DNA of 6,414 nt from an uncultured Ruaniaceae bacterium. Its GTDB lineage: Bacteria > Actinomycetota > Actinomycetes > Actinomycetales > Beutenbergiaceae. The notes below the pieces were generated by a model. The model worked only from the letters and a program-made list of their open reading frames with translations. It did no database searches and was not told the origin of the DNA. The translations under genes were made by a program, and so were the position numbers. Location of the stretch: the NCBI GenBank assembly GCA_938004115.1, contig CALKWS010000250.1, forward strand, positions 1-6,414. Reading direction: 5' to 3'. The stretch's first letter is position 1, and the number at the start of each line of letters is the position of its first letter. Shown in pieces: positions 5,795 through 6,414 of the stretch.

Positions 5795-6240
5795 TGGTCC
5801 GGCCGGAGTTGCTGACGATCGGGGAGGTCAGCCGCCGCACCGGTGTGGCCGTCTCGGCGTTGCGTTACTACGAACGCATGGGGCTGATCAGTTCCACCCG
5901 CACCCCGGGCAACCAGCGCCGCTACCACCGGCACATGATCCGGCGCGTCACGCTGGTCGCGGCGGCGAGGAACCTGGGGATCCCGCTGGCCGACGTCCGC
6001 TCGGCGCTCGCCGAACTGCCCGTGCAGGCCCCGCCCACGCGTGCGGACTGGCAGCGGGCCTCGGCCAGGTGGAAGCAGATCCTGGAGCGCCGGCGGCGCA
6101 CCCTGCAACGACTGGAGGAGGAACTCACCGGGTGTATCGGTTGCGGGTGCTTGTCGATGAGCACGTGCGCCTTGCTCAACCCCGACGATGTGCTCGGCGA
6201 CGACGGGGTGGGCGCCCGGCGACTGGAGCGGCCGGGATAG
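5794..6240 (+). CDS. soxR: Redox-sensitive MerR-family regulator SoxR
   Basis: A DNA-binding protein of 148 residues. The N-terminal MerR helix-turn-helix is clear (LTIGEVSRRTGVAVSALRYYE, 7-27, then RTPGNQRRYHR, 36-46), followed by the dimerisation helix (about 83-112). The C-terminal signature CIGCGCLSMSTC supplies four cysteines at 114, 117, 119 and 125 with the C-x2-C-x-C-x5-C spacing that binds a [2Fe-2S] cluster in SoxR. In known SoxR proteins, oxidation of the cluster by redox-cycling compounds turns on target promoters; in actinobacteria these targets are usually efflux pumps, oxidoreductases or monooxygenases. The ATG shares one base with the pheA stop (TGATG), and no ribosome binding site lies at normal distance, so translation is probably coupled to pheA. 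No soxS and no obvious SoxR box were found in this window; its targets must lie elsewhere. Confidence 0.95.
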   Translation: MVRPELLTIGEVSRRTGVAVSALRYYERMGLISSTRTPGNQRRYHRHMIRRVTLVAAARNLGIPLADVRSALAELPVQAPPTRADWQRASARWKQILERRRRTLQRLEEELTGCIGCGCLSMSTCALLNPDDVLGDDGVGARRLERPG

Positions 6241-6290
6241 GGGCTGGGGGCGCAGGCGGTGCTGGCCGCGCTGCGTGCGCCTCGTGCGCT

Positions 6291-6414
6291 CTAACTGGCC
6301 GATTGGATGGTTGGGGCGCGCCGGGGGGTGGCTCGCGCGGCCTAATGGGCCGATTGGATGGTTGGGGCGCGTCGGGGGTGGCTCGCGCGCTCTAACTGGC
6401 CGATTGGATGGTTG
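6291..6414. repeat. G-rich tandem repeat array, unit 50-51 bp, cut by the window end
   Basis: Units start at 6291 (51 bp), 6342 (50 bp) and 6392 (only 23 bp before the window ends). They share GGCCGATTGGATGGTTGG followed by GGGCGCG, a G run and TGGCTCGCGCG. Similarity extends slightly left, to about 6280. The one-base length change, from six to five G in a run, shifts the reading frame, which argues against protein coding. The shared core has four GG pairs with short spacers, compatible with a two-layer G-quadruplex on this strand. The array begins about 50 bases after soxR, and no clear terminator was seen in between. Confidence 0.9.

Noticed and set aside
5559..6395. Plus-strand frame running through the end of pheA, soxR and the tandem repeats, giving a repeated LTGRLDGWGA
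   Set aside because: It overlaps two clear genes in another frame, and the 51/50-bp unit lengths break the frame between repeats, so the peptide repeat is not maintained.
6291..6414. CRISPR array
   Set aside because: The units are contiguous and near-identical over their full length, with no unique spacers between short repeats.

Overview
The window is very GC-rich, with strong G/C preference at third codon positions, actinobacterial -10 boxes (TANNNT) placed directly before start codons, and gene families typical of Actinomycetota. A member of the Micrococcales is plausible, but the sequence alone does not fix the genus.

Layout from left to right: (i) 1-211, a non-coding stretch with three 24-bp tandem repeats and a promoter; (ii) 212-1126 (+), a conserved actinobacterial protein resembling the DUF5926 family; (iii) 1127-1360, an intergenic region with hairpin-forming repeats whose 12-base core matches the upstream tandem repeats in inverted orientation; (iv) 1361-2395 (+), a GT-A fold family 2 glycosyltransferase with a disordered tail; (v) 2359-4752 (-), a large exported membrane protein with a degenerate alkaline-phosphatase-like outer domain and about 11 membrane helices, overlapping the glycosyltransferase tail to tail by 37 bp; (vi) 4753-4858, a compact divergent promoter region; (vii) 4859-5794 (+), pheA (prephenate dehydratase), overlapping by one base (viii) 5794-6240 (+), soxR, an iron-sulfur redox sensor; (ix) 6241-6414, the start of a 50/51-bp G-rich tandem repeat array cut by the window end.

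Functionally, pheA makes phenylpyruvate for phenylalanine synthesis and appears to be co-transcribed with soxR. The glycosyltransferase and the membrane protein are candidates for a cell-envelope glycan or lipid modification pair, though this rests on family resemblance and adjacency only. No CRISPR array, tRNA, rRNA, transposase or phage gene was seen. The least conventional features are the inverted repeat family around the DUF5926-like gene, the phosphatase-like domain without its metal ligands, the pheA-soxR coupling and the terminal tandem repeats.
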